From NCBI GenBank assembly GCA_047495785.1, contig JBLDXI010000015.1, forward strand, positions 3,968,001 through 4,032,000: a DNA stretch of 64,000 nt. Direction: 5' to 3'. The position numbers and the translations under genes were made by a program. This stretch comes from Lepidodermella squamata. Its lineage: Eukaryota; Gastrotricha. This document shows positions 21,500-32,560 of the stretch, piece by piece; position 1 is the first letter of the stretch; each line of letters opens with the position of its first letter. The notes beneath the pieces were generated by a model that was not told the origin of the DNA, ran no database searches, and saw only the letters and a program-made list of their open reading frames with translations.

Positions 21500-22380
21500 T
21501 TTTCAAGTGTGCATCGCACGAATTCCTACTTCAATCATCAAATCGGAAAATATGATGGTTTCTTTAAAGAAAGCAACCTTGATAGCTTCCTGGGTGTTTT
21601 TCGGGAGTTCAACCGCCTAAATAATTCTAAATTATTTGAAACAGAATTCAACAGCCTTTGATAAACTTTACTGGGCTTGCAGAATTCTGCTCAACGGTCT
21701 CCTGCGACAATTGCCCTGTCCCTTCATTCGGCCTCACCGAATGAGGATTTTCTGGCTGTTCAAGACCACCACAGCCAAAAACCTTCCTTACTTGGAAGCG
21801 TACTGATTTGAACATGTCTCGATCTATTACACAGGCAAAACTTATTTCCTACAACTGCCTGAGTAACAAGTCTGGTGTTGTTTTATGATAAGCTGTCGTG
21901 TCGTGGGCGATGTTGACATCTAATTACTATTGAGAAAGGGCGAGGAGATAACAATATGCGAGACAGGAAATGATATTTCCGTAATTTTTCAGCAGCTCTC
22001 CTTCACGATATTCGACCTTCCTCGTCCATTATCCTCATCTGCTCACAATTTTTCTATTATAATCGCAAAATGTTCAACAATTTCCGAAAATTTTGTCTTA
22101 AGAAGAGCCCTGCAGCAATCAACTAAAAGATCATACTTCTCGCTAACATTTTTTTTTTTATTTATTTATCAAGAGAGGAAAAATTCTCAACAATTGTCAC
22201 CATTTTAATCGTACATGATATATTTTATTGGTCCACTGAACAATGCCAGTTTATATATTGGAAAAGGTTGGATAAGTGCGACACTGAGGAATATGGCGAA
22301 ACTGATAAGAGGTCTGTCAACAAAGCTTCAACCAGAGTGACCAACAAAGAAATTCAAAATAATTACTATTTTAAAGGATC
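21500..22380. other. Intergenic, no gene seen
   Basis: No frame with recognisable similarity. The sequence grades into a dispersed repeat at about 22380. Confidence 0.4.
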
Positions 22381-22625
22381 TTACTTTTAGCGGAATCAAA
22401 TTTCGGCCTAAACCCGCTTTTTTGAGCTTTCTAGGATGTCTTGATTGACCATCATAATTCAAAATAAATCATTTTTAAATTCAACCTAAAATTCTGTGTA
22501 AGACGCGGAATTCATATATTACCTTATAAATTCGTAAAAATTTTCGAAAAGCGACCTTTGGCTTATGTCAAATTTGGGTCCGCAACAGTTCTGTCTTTCG
22601 TTCAGGATTAATTACAGTATTTGAA
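22380..22625. repeat. Dispersed repeat, copy at 22.4 kb
   Basis: Alignable with about 34190-34500, for example TAAAATTCT..GTAAGACG and CGAAAAG.GAC...TTTGG...GGTYCCGC. A weaker third relative may lie at 31840-31890 (TTTTGGTTCCGCTGAAAGATATTCTG). No coding content was seen. Boundaries are approximate. Confidence 0.5.
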
Positions 22626-22636
22626 TTACATTGTCT

Positions 22637-22795
22637 TTATTGTTCGATTCCGAAGGACATGTCAAAGTGTTGCAAAACCTGCTTGAACACCCTGCCATTC
22701 ATTGGAGCATGCGTTTGTGGTGCTGTAAAGATAGCGAGATCGTATTCAGCCGTAACAGGAAAAGACTGATCACGAAGTGATATGACAGTTGTGTT
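22637..22795 (-). pseudogene. Alpha/beta-hydrolase 3' fragment (inverted duplicate of 3790-4737)
   Basis: On the minus strand the fragment reads SLRDQSFPVTAEYDLA, then FTAPQTHAPMNGRVFKQVL and ends with the same EQ-stop as the intact gene. About 21 bp of the KMVRASA stretch are missing and everything before the SLRDQ region, including the nucleophile serine, is gone. Upstream intergenic sequence still matches the intact copy, showing an internal deletion in a duplicated block. Confidence 0.88.
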
Positions 22796-23669
22796 TCATG
22801 ACAATTTGAGTCATACATCTAGACATTAAACGAGTTTGACTATTTCTTATTTCTGGACGTGGATGTCGTTATTTTTTTTTGAAATAACATGGTAAGCACG
22901 TGGAACTTTGACATTTGATACCATATTATTACCTATTTTCAGGCCTAATTGTCGTTCAAAAAAATAAGTGTGCTTAAGTTGATATTTACTTAGACGTTGT
23001 TTTTTGCGCAAAGGGGGAGACCGCGCGTGTTGGCTGGCGTATGGTATGATAATGTTTGACTCAGAGGACGCTAATAATTTTAGGATGCGTAGGATAGTTC
23101 TAGTCAAGTCAACATCTCTGTTGTTTTCAAGCCCACACTTCCCGGCCATTCTTGTACTTCAATAGGGAATGAAATTCCATAAAAATGAAGAGGAGCTAAG
23201 CGGTTTTTGCATGAATCTGTTTGATTAGGATGTTAACCCAGAAGGAATAGTTACATTATATAATGTATTTCCGGAGTGAAAACGTCTTCTGAAGAATATT
23301 CAAGCTCAGGATATTGCAAGTAAAAACCTAATGAAATTAAGACTCTAAGGCTCTCTTAAGTCTCTTAGTTATCTTAATGCTTTGCCCTGGCTCCGGGTCG
23401 GATTAATGTTTGGATGGCCCATGGGCATTATCCGATGGCAGCCTTCTATCTTATTTTACCAGAAAAATTAAATTTTATAGACCTAACAGCCGAGCCTCTT
23501 ATAATCTTGACTCTAGACCATACTCTAGACTTTCTAGTCTAATATTTGAATCAGAGATTTCTTGAAGCAACAATTGCTCCCATACTGAATTTGGCCCCGG
23601 ACTTCAGTCACATTTTATTCACACTTAAGTATTTCAATTTCTGAATTAGTATTATCAGTATTATTTGAA

Positions 23670-25155
23670 ATGAACGACGTGATCATTTACGCCGCAAAAA
23701 GAACGCCGGTTGGCAATTTCTGCGGCGGCCTGTCGCATCTATCTGCGGCTCAACTCGGCGCTGTATGTCTCAGCGCTGTTCTCAAGGATGCGCAGCCACT
23801 TGTCTCGCCTGACGATATTTCAGAAGTCACATTCGGACAGGTCCTTACAGCAGGTATATGCCTCATAGAAATTTTAGTAAAAAATCAGTTTAAAACACGA
23901 AAATATAGGATGCGGAATGAATAGCGCTCGACAGGCGTCAATTAACGCTGGCCTTTCGTGTCATATACCAGCCTATACGGTAAACATGGTCTGCGGGTCT
24001 GGAATGAAAGCGATCGTTAATTCTGCTCAAAGTATCCGCTGTGGAGATTCAGCCGTCACTGTTTCGGGTGGCATGGAAAGCCTAAGCCAGGTTGGTTGAC
24101 ACTTTGCAACAAAACATATCACTACTTTTTCGTTGATTTACCAAGGCACCTCATCTTATTAGGCTGAGAACTCCTCAAAAAGCAGATTCGACACCGAAGA
24201 TCCCGCCAAATCTACCTGACATAGCTAAATTTGGGAATATGGCCCTTGTTGATTCCTTGGTGAATGACGGTCTTACTGACACTAAACTGAATTGCTTGAT
24301 GGGAGATACAGGTTAGACAAAGGATATTGCTTTTATTTATTTCGAAGTTATTATTTCCTAATAGCTGAGCTGGTTGCCTGTCTATACGGCATTGACAGAC
24401 AGGAGCAGGATGAGTTCGCACTACGTTCCCACAAACTGTGGAGTGCATCAGCTGATCGCGGCCGTTTCGCCTTCGAAATTTCACCGGTTGAATTAGCTGA
24501 CGGGTCGCAGATAACGACCGATGAACTTCCGCAGCCTGATTTAACGCTTGAAAAGCTCTCCAGGCTAAAACCAGTTTTCAATTTGCCAAAATACGTCACG
24601 ACCAAGGATGGCCAAGTCGTGCTGAATGAACGTAATATTGAAGGATATGTTCCGACAGTAACGGCTGGAAATTGCTGTGGGTTGAACGATGGAGCCGCGG
24701 CTGTTGTCCTCGTCTCTTCATCGTTTTTAAAGAGCCTTCCAATCGAAAGCCAAAATCAAGGTTTAGCCCGTATCGTATCTTGGGGCCAATCAGCTGGGCA
24801 ATGCGATTTGATGGGAGTTGAGCCTATTTCAGCGATCCGACTTGCGTTATCTAAAACCAACTGGCCGATCGAATCGGTCGATTTCTGGGAGATCAATGAA
24901 GCTTTTGCCTGCACGACTCTAGTCGTAATCAAAGAGCTTGCTATTCCTGATTGGGAGAGCCGTGTTAATGTGAATGGCGGGGCTACGGCGATTGGGCACC
25001 CTTTCGGGGCGACCGGGGCTCGGCTGGTTGTCACCCTCGCTCACCAACTGGCTTTGGCTCAGGCTGGCGACCCTTCTCGCGTTTATCGCGGCGTGGCAGC
25101 TACATGTCTTGGAGGAGGTCAAGCCATTGCCATTTGCCTCGAATCTATCCAATAA
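23670..25155 (+). CDS. ACAT2-like: Acetyl-CoA acetyltransferase (thiolase), cytosolic type
   Basis: Four exons, 23670-23853, 23909-24090, 24146-24311 and 24365-25155, with 53-55 bp introns; 440 aa. Thiolases condense two acetyl-CoA to acetoacetyl-CoA, the first step toward sterols and ketone metabolism. Motifs in order: KRTPVGNFCGG, FGQVLTAG, nucleophile VNMVCGSGMKA (Cys90), [61 protein letters not shown] and acid/base cysteine VAATCLGGGQAIA. There is no mitochondrial presequence, which favours the cytosolic ACAT2 form. About 40 residues longer than typical, with some of the extra in the segment following GGMESLSQ. It is the surviving thiolase of the inverted pair, with a dead twin at 1895-2882. 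Confidence 0.92.
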
Positions 25156-25202
25156 CATTATCATTCTCGAATTCATTGGGGATTATTCCCACGATATATA
25201 TT

Positions 25203-25765
25203 TGACCGTTAACAAGTAAAAACTGGGGTTTGGCGTATTTTCTGTATTTTTCAGCAAAAAGTGTGTTGACTTGAATAGGGATGATTCTTGGATTCCTAGA
25301 TTTTCTTACTCAGCTTTTCCTGGGGATTTTGAATTTTCAAAACTAAGACCTCTAGGAGGCCACCTCAAAAGAGGACCCCGAAGTGTCGCCGAAGAGGTTT
25401 ATCGATTTAGGTTGACGTTGAAACACTATCTTGATTCCATCAGCATTTTTGAATATCTAGCAATATTCCTCACCTCAGATGACCCCGAAAAATCTCGCTT
25501 GCGCATAAGAAAAATCATCCGAACTTAATGCGCGACGAATTGCTAATTGATGCAATAAAAAACTAAATTTGTTAAGCGCGAATTTTTTCGAAAATTTAGC
25601 AATTTTCACCCGTGAAATTTGAAGCCCATTTTCTCACCAACCCTGATGACTATCAACCTAGTTTTGATATCGTTCGACTCCTCATTCATTGATCTTCAAA
25701 GCGGCATCAAAATCTCACGATGTCAAAAATTTCACCAGCCCCCACTTTTCCCTTCTTAACGGTCA
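25203..25765. mobile_element. TIR DNA transposon, non-autonomous, copy 2 (563 bp)
   Basis: Same family as 13229-13806. It starts TGACCGTTAACAAGTAAAAA and ends with CTTAACGGTCA; the whole interior aligns with copy 1 with small indels. It sits about 47 bp after the thiolase stop codon. No open frame of size. Confidence 0.85.
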
Positions 25766-26036
25766 TTTGGATTTTTACTGCTGCCTTCATTTGTTTTTAT
25801 CAAAAGAAAACATTCTTTTATGAGAGGAAATGAGCCTTTGATTCTCAATTTCCTAACTGTAGTGCGCTTTCATGGGCCTTATGAAAGACTTCATTGAAGA
25901 GACGGCGGTCACTCTGTAAATAAAACTGAGCACTGCACTATATATTATTGAGTCCTCAGCTGTAATAATTTTAGTCGAGATTTCAAACCGATAATAGCAA
26001 GAAATGACTAAACAATTACGCCCGAAAAATCTCGCA

Positions 26037-29000
26037 ATGATGGCCACTGAGATGGCGAGTGCACGAATTCCTCCAAATCAAACAAAATCCGCCATAATTT
26101 TCTTGACAGGTAACAAAAATCCCTCATTTTCAGCTTTAATTCCTTTCGTTTCATATCAGCGAGAGGTAAGGAGGCTATAACGGATTATCGGGTGAACAGG
26201 CCTCCTGCTGTAGAAAAAGCAGATAATGAAAATGAAGACGACCTCAATCGTTGCGCATCGCCGTATGAAACGGAAAATCCACGCCGCCACATGTTAGCCG
26301 AATTTCGGCCTAATTACAAAAAATCCAAATTAGTGCTTAACGTCAAGTCAGTCTATCGCCGTGAGCCGTTAGACGTCGCTAAGATTTCTGCGCGGGCGAA
26401 CGCTGAGAAGCTGTCCCCCTCGACCACCATGAACGGGTGTTTGAAAAACCGCCGATCTTGGTCACCCAATTCAAGGTCATCGTTTGACACTTACCCGACT
26501 GAAGCGCCGCGGCCGATTGTTCACAAGCCTGATATTAAAATAGCTGGAGAAGCTGACTGGGGCAGAAATTTCGGCCAGATTTACGACTACGCTCCTCATG
26601 TTGAACCGGCTGAGGGCGAAAATGAGAAAATCATCGTTTTTCTCAGCTTCAACCTCGACTCCTTAATCGCTGGCGATGTTTTGAAGTACGCTGAAAATCT
26701 CCATAAATCAGACCTATATCGCGTATGGCTGCAGAAACCCAAGACGGGGAAACCTCATGACCAGGAGGAAAATTTATACTCAAGCATTGAGGTAAGATTT
26801 TAACACTAAAAACCTTGCCTAATTATTGCCTAATTTATAGGGTATTAAAGATTCTGATATCGTCGTAGTATTTCTCACCGATGACTACCTAAGCAGTCCA
26901 GCTATGAATGTCCAAGCTAGAGCAATTCGAAGGTATAAGAAGAAGAGAGTCGTTATAGATTTGATTGTATCAGCCCTACCGAATCCGTGGTTCGATGAAC
27001 TAATCTGCGAAGACTACGCCAGGGTCAAATTCGACCCGGGGGAGATTGAAACCGACTTTTGGGCGAAAATTGACTCCGAAATCGTATTGATGGCGAGGAG
27101 TAACCGACGTCCGAGGTTAGCGAAGCCATCCCGATGTGGGGTTCGAATGTTTGGCGTTGATACAAGTTACAATCAGCGTTACATAAATCGGCTGCAAGTT
27201 GAGGAAAATTTACGGCAAAGGGTTCGAGACGTAGTCACCCTACCTGGTACAGGTTAGTTAATTTCCCCGAATTTTACGAATCCTTATACCCTATTTCACA
27301 GCTATTTTAATGATCTATGGCGAGGATGGTATTGGCAAATCGTCCTTAGTAAACCATGCAATGGATGGCGAATTTTTGAACAGCGTCAAAATCGGAGCGA
27401 AAGCTTACCTTAACGTGAAGCATCTTTCAAGCGTTGAAGATTTCGAGAAGGCGGCCGATGAGCAATTTTTCTCTCTAATCGCTGAAGTCTTCGACGTGAA
27501 GTTGAATCAAGGGGAGAATGTAAAACGGGCCATTCAATCGCATCTGAGGACGAACATTCCAGGCAAGTCCCTGCTCATCCTCGACAGCGTTTATCACATT
27601 CGAATCATCGAATGCGTGAAATCACTCGGGCAAAGTTTGGTCACAATTTGCATTTCGACTCGTAATTTCCAAGCCGAGCTCAGTAGGTACAACTGGATGG
27701 TCGACCCGGCCTTTAGAATCGTTGACTTACCTATCGAAAACCAGCGAGAAATGTTCCGCCTTTGCGAGTCGAAGATTCAGTCTTCAACTTCAATCGCCTA
27801 CGACGCTCTTGATCGATTATCTGAGCTGAGCTTAGGTCTCCCCCTTTTGAGCCAGGTCATAAGTAGCAAAATTCTCATGACCCCGGAAGGCGATGAATTG
27901 AAAAATTACCTGAAAGACCTTGAGATGTTTTTCACGAAATTGAAAATCTCCCGCGAGATTGATAATGGCGAAAAGAGGCCGGAATCTGTTCGGAAGCTCT
28001 TACTGGTCGATTTCGATAAGGAAAACTACGAATTCAGACGGCGGCTGTATGTTTTCCTGTTGCTGAATGACGGCCAAAGTTCTGCCCTTGAAGATTTAGC
28101 AATTCTTTGGGGCTGTGAGGTCGACGAGGCGGAGGATTACGCTGATCAGTTGGTTGACCTTTGCCTAGTTCGAACTGACCATGACTTCAAAACCTTCAAC
28201 ATTCACTCGCAAATTTACGCGGCTTTGCTCGAGTTTATCGCCTCGAACTTCGACAATGACTACAAACATCTAGCCGATCTTGAAGCTATTCGTCGGGCGA
28301 TATTAGCCGAGTCTAAGAATGAGGCTACAAACGAGAATTTCCTGCATTTATCTGTTCAAAGGAACCGCCATAACCTAACGAAATCTCTGGCGTTTGCCTT
28401 AATTTCCGACTCAAGTGAAGACTTTATTTTCGAACAAATGTCCGAGCAGAACTCAAAGGGTGAAACGCCCCTCCATCTGTTGTTGAAGTCTGAATGGATT
28501 CAAAATGAGAACACCCCATGGGAGTCGAATCTTGGCCTCGAAATCGCTTGCCGGCTATCTGAACGAATGTTAGCCTTAGATCGTTATCGGACAGACGACT
28601 TATTCTCAAATGCGAAAAACCAGTTCGGCGAAACAATTCTCAAGTTACTTTCAAATGTGTTCGAATCCGGGAAGAAATGGCATCAAGTACCAATTTTCGC
28701 AGCTGTTAATTATGACTGCCTGGAACTTGTCGATTATTTGCTCGATAATGAAATTGACATCAACTCAACATCCGAGCTAGGGACATCGTTACTGTCCTTC
28801 GCCGCGAGTCGAGGCAAATCGCTGGCGATTCTTCGCCTGATTCAGCGGGATGTTGAGATGATCAACGTGAATTCGATTAACCAATCTGGCAAAAACGCGT
28901 TGATGATCGCGGCGGAGAACGGCGATCTTCAAGCTTGCACATGGCTAGTTGATGAAATGCAGAAGCTAAACATGACGCTTGAGATGGACGCGACTGATAA

Positions 29001-30969
29001 CGACAACGACACGGCGCTGATTTCAGCAGCTCGCCGGAAAAAGTTTGACGTAGTCGATTTCTTAGTGCAACAGGGCGCGAATGTTTTGATGCCGGGCAGA
29101 AATGGCGATTCAGCAATCTGGTTAGCTCTTACTGCTGGGAAGTTGAACTCGGCCCAGCTAATCTACGCAAAAGGAGGTCGGCTATCTGCTGATGAAAACG
29201 CTGTTCTCCAGCTAAGGGCTCAAATTACTGGCAATCGAGACATGGCCGATATTCTCAACAATTGGGAATTTGAGAATAAAATGCAGGAGATACCAACTGA
29301 TGACCAAAATTTCCCAGTCTTCCGCCGGGTTCAAACCGCTTTGTTCAGATATTTAAAAGTCAATCAACCCCCTAGCTCTTCGACTGAAGAGATCACGAAC
29401 ACCTATCTCCGCTACGCCTACGAAGGAAGTCATAAGCAATTGAAGACCTTGACCATTGGTAATAAGCCGTTTGATAAGGAGGTCAAAGAAACAGCCCTTT
29501 TTATTGCGTCGTATTTCGGTCATGACCTAGTTGTTAATTTCCTGTGCGAAGAAGAGCAAAATGCTGACCCGAATTTCTTTAATGGCGACCGCATCACTTC
29601 GCTAATTGCCGCATGCCTAAACCCTAAAAACTGCATAGGAATCGTGCGGAATCTTCTCGCGTGTAAGGCTGATGTGAACGCGGCTGATATCGAGGGACGG
29701 ACTGCCTTAATCGCGGCGTCATCTCGAGGCTACACCGAGATCGTTCAAGCTTTGCTGGAGGCTAATGCCGAGGTCGATTCGTTTGACGACGACGGCATGA
29801 CCGCTTTGATGCACGCTGCTTCGAAGGGCCATGAAGCAATCGTGAAAGCCTTGTTAGATCACCGGGCTAATGTCGAGGCTAGGACTAATCGTGATGGAAG
29901 AACTGCTTTGATGTTATCGGCTCAAAATGGCCATGAAGAGGTGACGAAAATGTTAATCCAGGTTGGGAAGGCCGTGTTCAATAATTACGACGAATCAGGC
30001 GCGACGGCTCTAATGTTAGCCGCCGAGAGCTGTCATCTAGACACAGTTCGAGTTCTGCTAGCCAATAAGGCCGACGTCAATACCGTCGACCATTTACAGG
30101 GCAGAAATGCGTTGATGTATGCGGCGAAGAACGATTTAGATGGCAAAACTGTTGGGCTGATTATTCCTTTCCGGGCTGATATCAACGCTCGGGATAAAAC
30201 TGGCCGAACTGCCCTGGCTATTGCTGCTGAGAACGGCCGGGATAACGCTGTTCGAGTTCTGTTGGACAACGAATCGATTGATATCAACATCCGAACCTTA
30301 GAAGACGGCATGACTGCGATAATGCTGGCGGCTCATTGCGGTCATGATTCAATCGTAAGGAAATTACTGGCTCGAAAGATTGATATTAATGGTGTTAATT
30401 ACTCCGGCTTGACACCACTCATGCTTGCGGTTGAGAATAACCACGAAACCGTTGTAGCCACCCTAGTTCGAAAGGGCGCGGATGTTAACGTGGCTAGATC
30501 GGCAACTGGCGCTACTGCTCTAATAATGGCGGCTGAGAAGGGTTTCGATTCAATTGTTCGGCTTCTCGCGAATAACAAGGCCTGCAACGTCAATGCCGCG
30601 ACGAAGGAGGGCATAACAGCCCTGATGACAGCTGCGATAAAAGGCTACGATGGCATGGTTGAGAGTTTGGTCAAGTCGGAGAATAAAGTCGATATCGATG
30701 CCCAGCAAAGCGAGGGCTATACAGCGCTGATGTTTGCGGCGATTTTCGGTCAAGAGGGCGTTGTTGAGGTCTTGTTCGCTGCTGGTTCTGACGTGAATTT
30801 AACCGATAAATCTGGTAATACAGCGGAGATGTTGGCTGAGGAAAACGGGCATCGCGAGGTAGCTAGATTGTTACATCAACGACCTGTGACTGTCACGTTC
30901 GCTTCAGAACCGGAAATAGCGTCTGCCGGCGATAGGGAAGAATCTTTCTGGGAAGTTACCGATTTGTGA
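26037..30969 (+). CDS. TIR-NB-ARC-ankyrin protein (NLR-like STAND ATPase), 1594 aa
   Basis: Exons 26037-26109, 26160-26791, 26841-27252 and 27302-30969; all joins keep frame with 46-50 bp introns. A polar N-terminus is followed by a TIR-like domain (about 180-300: KIIVFLSFNLDS, SDIVVVFLTDDYLSS, KKKRVVIDLIV). The NB-ARC ATPase (about 373-560) has a P-loop GEDGIGKSS (379-387), Walker B LLILD (463-467), an arginine sensor-like CISTRN and a GLPL motif (551-554), followed by winged-helix-like sequence. About 15 or more ankyrin repeats follow, the last 12 contiguous to the C-terminus. This is the plant-NLR/APAF1-like sensor plan: N-terminal signalling domain, nucleotide switch, repeat sensor. The residue aligning with the TIR NADase glutamate appears to be Gln260, so the domain may be a scaffold. 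The ligand is unknown; an innate-immune or cell-death role is inferred. Confidence 0.85.
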
Positions 30970-32084
30970 ATACTTATTTATTGATATATTCAGTCTTCCA
31001 CTTAACTCTATTTTCCAATGTTGCATGGCGGTTTTTTGGTACAAATAAATTACAGAGCTATAGGAGTGTTGTGTTTTTTTTATCAGGTGTGTTGTATATC
31101 ATGCACATTGCTACGCAAATCTGGAACGCCGTGATGTTACACGCTGATTGCTTCATTATTTGTATGAAGACATCGTTGTTGTATCGGAGTTTCGCTAAAT
31201 GGTAGGGAGGTAGCGAAACATGATATAGCATCTCAGCGCTCATCCCAAGGTCGGAAAATCAAGCACGTGCATTACCTAAATACTACGCTGAATTCGATTG
31301 ATGCCTTGCAATCTCCGGAATAAAAAATTAAGGTGGAATTTCCCTTACAGTAATTTTTTTCATTATTTATTCGTTAACTGCCTGCGATCGTACATCTCAA
31401 CTTCCTCTCTCAAATTTTCGGTCGATGGGCTGTGTGGTATATGCTTGAAAAAGAGCGTTAAAATTTGATATAGATTTTACAGCGTGCCCCATAAGTTGTG
31501 CTGATTTTTTTAATATTGGAATTTTTTAGGAATTTAACCACTAATTTTCAGAAATTAAGCCGACTGTATGGAATCTTCCACCCTTTATCCACGATTTTAC
31601 CGAAAAAATTTATTTTACCGAAGAAGCCCATGAAAAACCCGTCGGTAACTATGGTTCGGTAATTTTCGGTTTTTACCTGGTTGGATCAGTTTCCTTCGGA
31701 TTTTTTTAATCTCATTTAACAAGAGACATACTTGATCACTATTCCCATGGCATTTTGGGACTCATTTTAGAGTTCTAGAACGCGACGCAATCATGATCTA
31801 AAAATATTATTTGAAAATTGTGCCTTTTATAGGTTTGCATTTGGGTTCCCTACAGTCAATTTTGGTTCCGCTGAAAGATATTCTGATTGATTTTCCCAAA
31901 ATATGGTATGTATCCAACATTGAAAATGCGCCTTGTTGAAATATATAAATCGGTGTAAAAATCCGAATTTCGATTTTTTAATGACATTTTTTTATTAATT
32001 TTTCTCGGAATTTTCACAAATTAAATTTTGACCTATTTCTTGGCGTTTGAGACAAATATTTTGTCTTTCCATTTAGGAATAAAA
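30970..32084. other. Intergenic, AT-rich, no gene seen
   Basis: No supported gene. A segment near 31840-31890 resembles part of the dispersed repeat at 34190-34500. A possible 3' splice site (ATTTAG) lies just before the ATG at 32085, so a 5' non-coding exon may be present. Confidence 0.35.
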
Positions 32085-32465
32085 ATGTCTTTTTGCGCAC
32101 CACATCCAATGTCGACTCTGTGGGTGAGTCGATCAGCGCTAAACTGTACCGAACCTCGTCCCGTTTACTCCGAACCTGGCGACTACGGCAACTGTCGCAT
32201 CGAAATGGCTGAATCTCGCGAAACTTTGATCTACAACGCGAAACTACACAAAACCACGCTTCAATGCGCTATGCTGTCCATGGCCTGCGGATGTTGGTGC
32301 TGCGCCTTAGTCGCCTGCTATCGGGCTGTTCCACCATTCAACTCGGATGAAACTTACAAATCAGCCCGATCCTGCGCAAAATGTGCCATGATTTCGTACT
32401 TTTTGTTCATAATCACATACCTGATCGCCGTTTTCTTCATCTTGAGAATTTATTATTTTAGATAA
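32085..32465 (+). CDS. Small two-TM membrane protein, CD225/dispanin-like (tentative)
   Basis: 126 residues from the ATG at 32085 (MSFCAPHPMSTLW). The N-terminal half is polar. The first hydrophobic segment is Cys-rich (CAMLSMACGCWCCALVACYRA), followed by a short loop with an S.ET...A...C pattern (FNSDETYKSARSCAKCAMIS), and then a second helix (YFLFIITYLIAVFFILRIYYF). Cys-rich first helix plus GD/SA-type loop plus second helix is the arrangement of CD225 (IFITM/PRRT) proteins, but the match is loose. An alternative is an unrelated palmitoylated two-helix protein. Frame continues upstream to 32028 by non-ATG codons. Confidence 0.5.
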   Translation: MSFCAPHPMSTLWVSRSALNCTEPRPVYSEPGDYGNCRIEMAESRETLIYNAKLHKTTLQCAMLSMACGCWCCALVACYRAVPPFNSDETYKSARSCAKCAMISYFLFIITYLIAVFFILRIYYFR

Positions 32466-32560
32466 AGAAAAAGAAAAAGAAAATTAAACGATTTGATTTA
32501 TTCGCCAAAAACTTTAAAAGGCTATAATATATTGATGGAATAATAACAAAGGTATAATGA

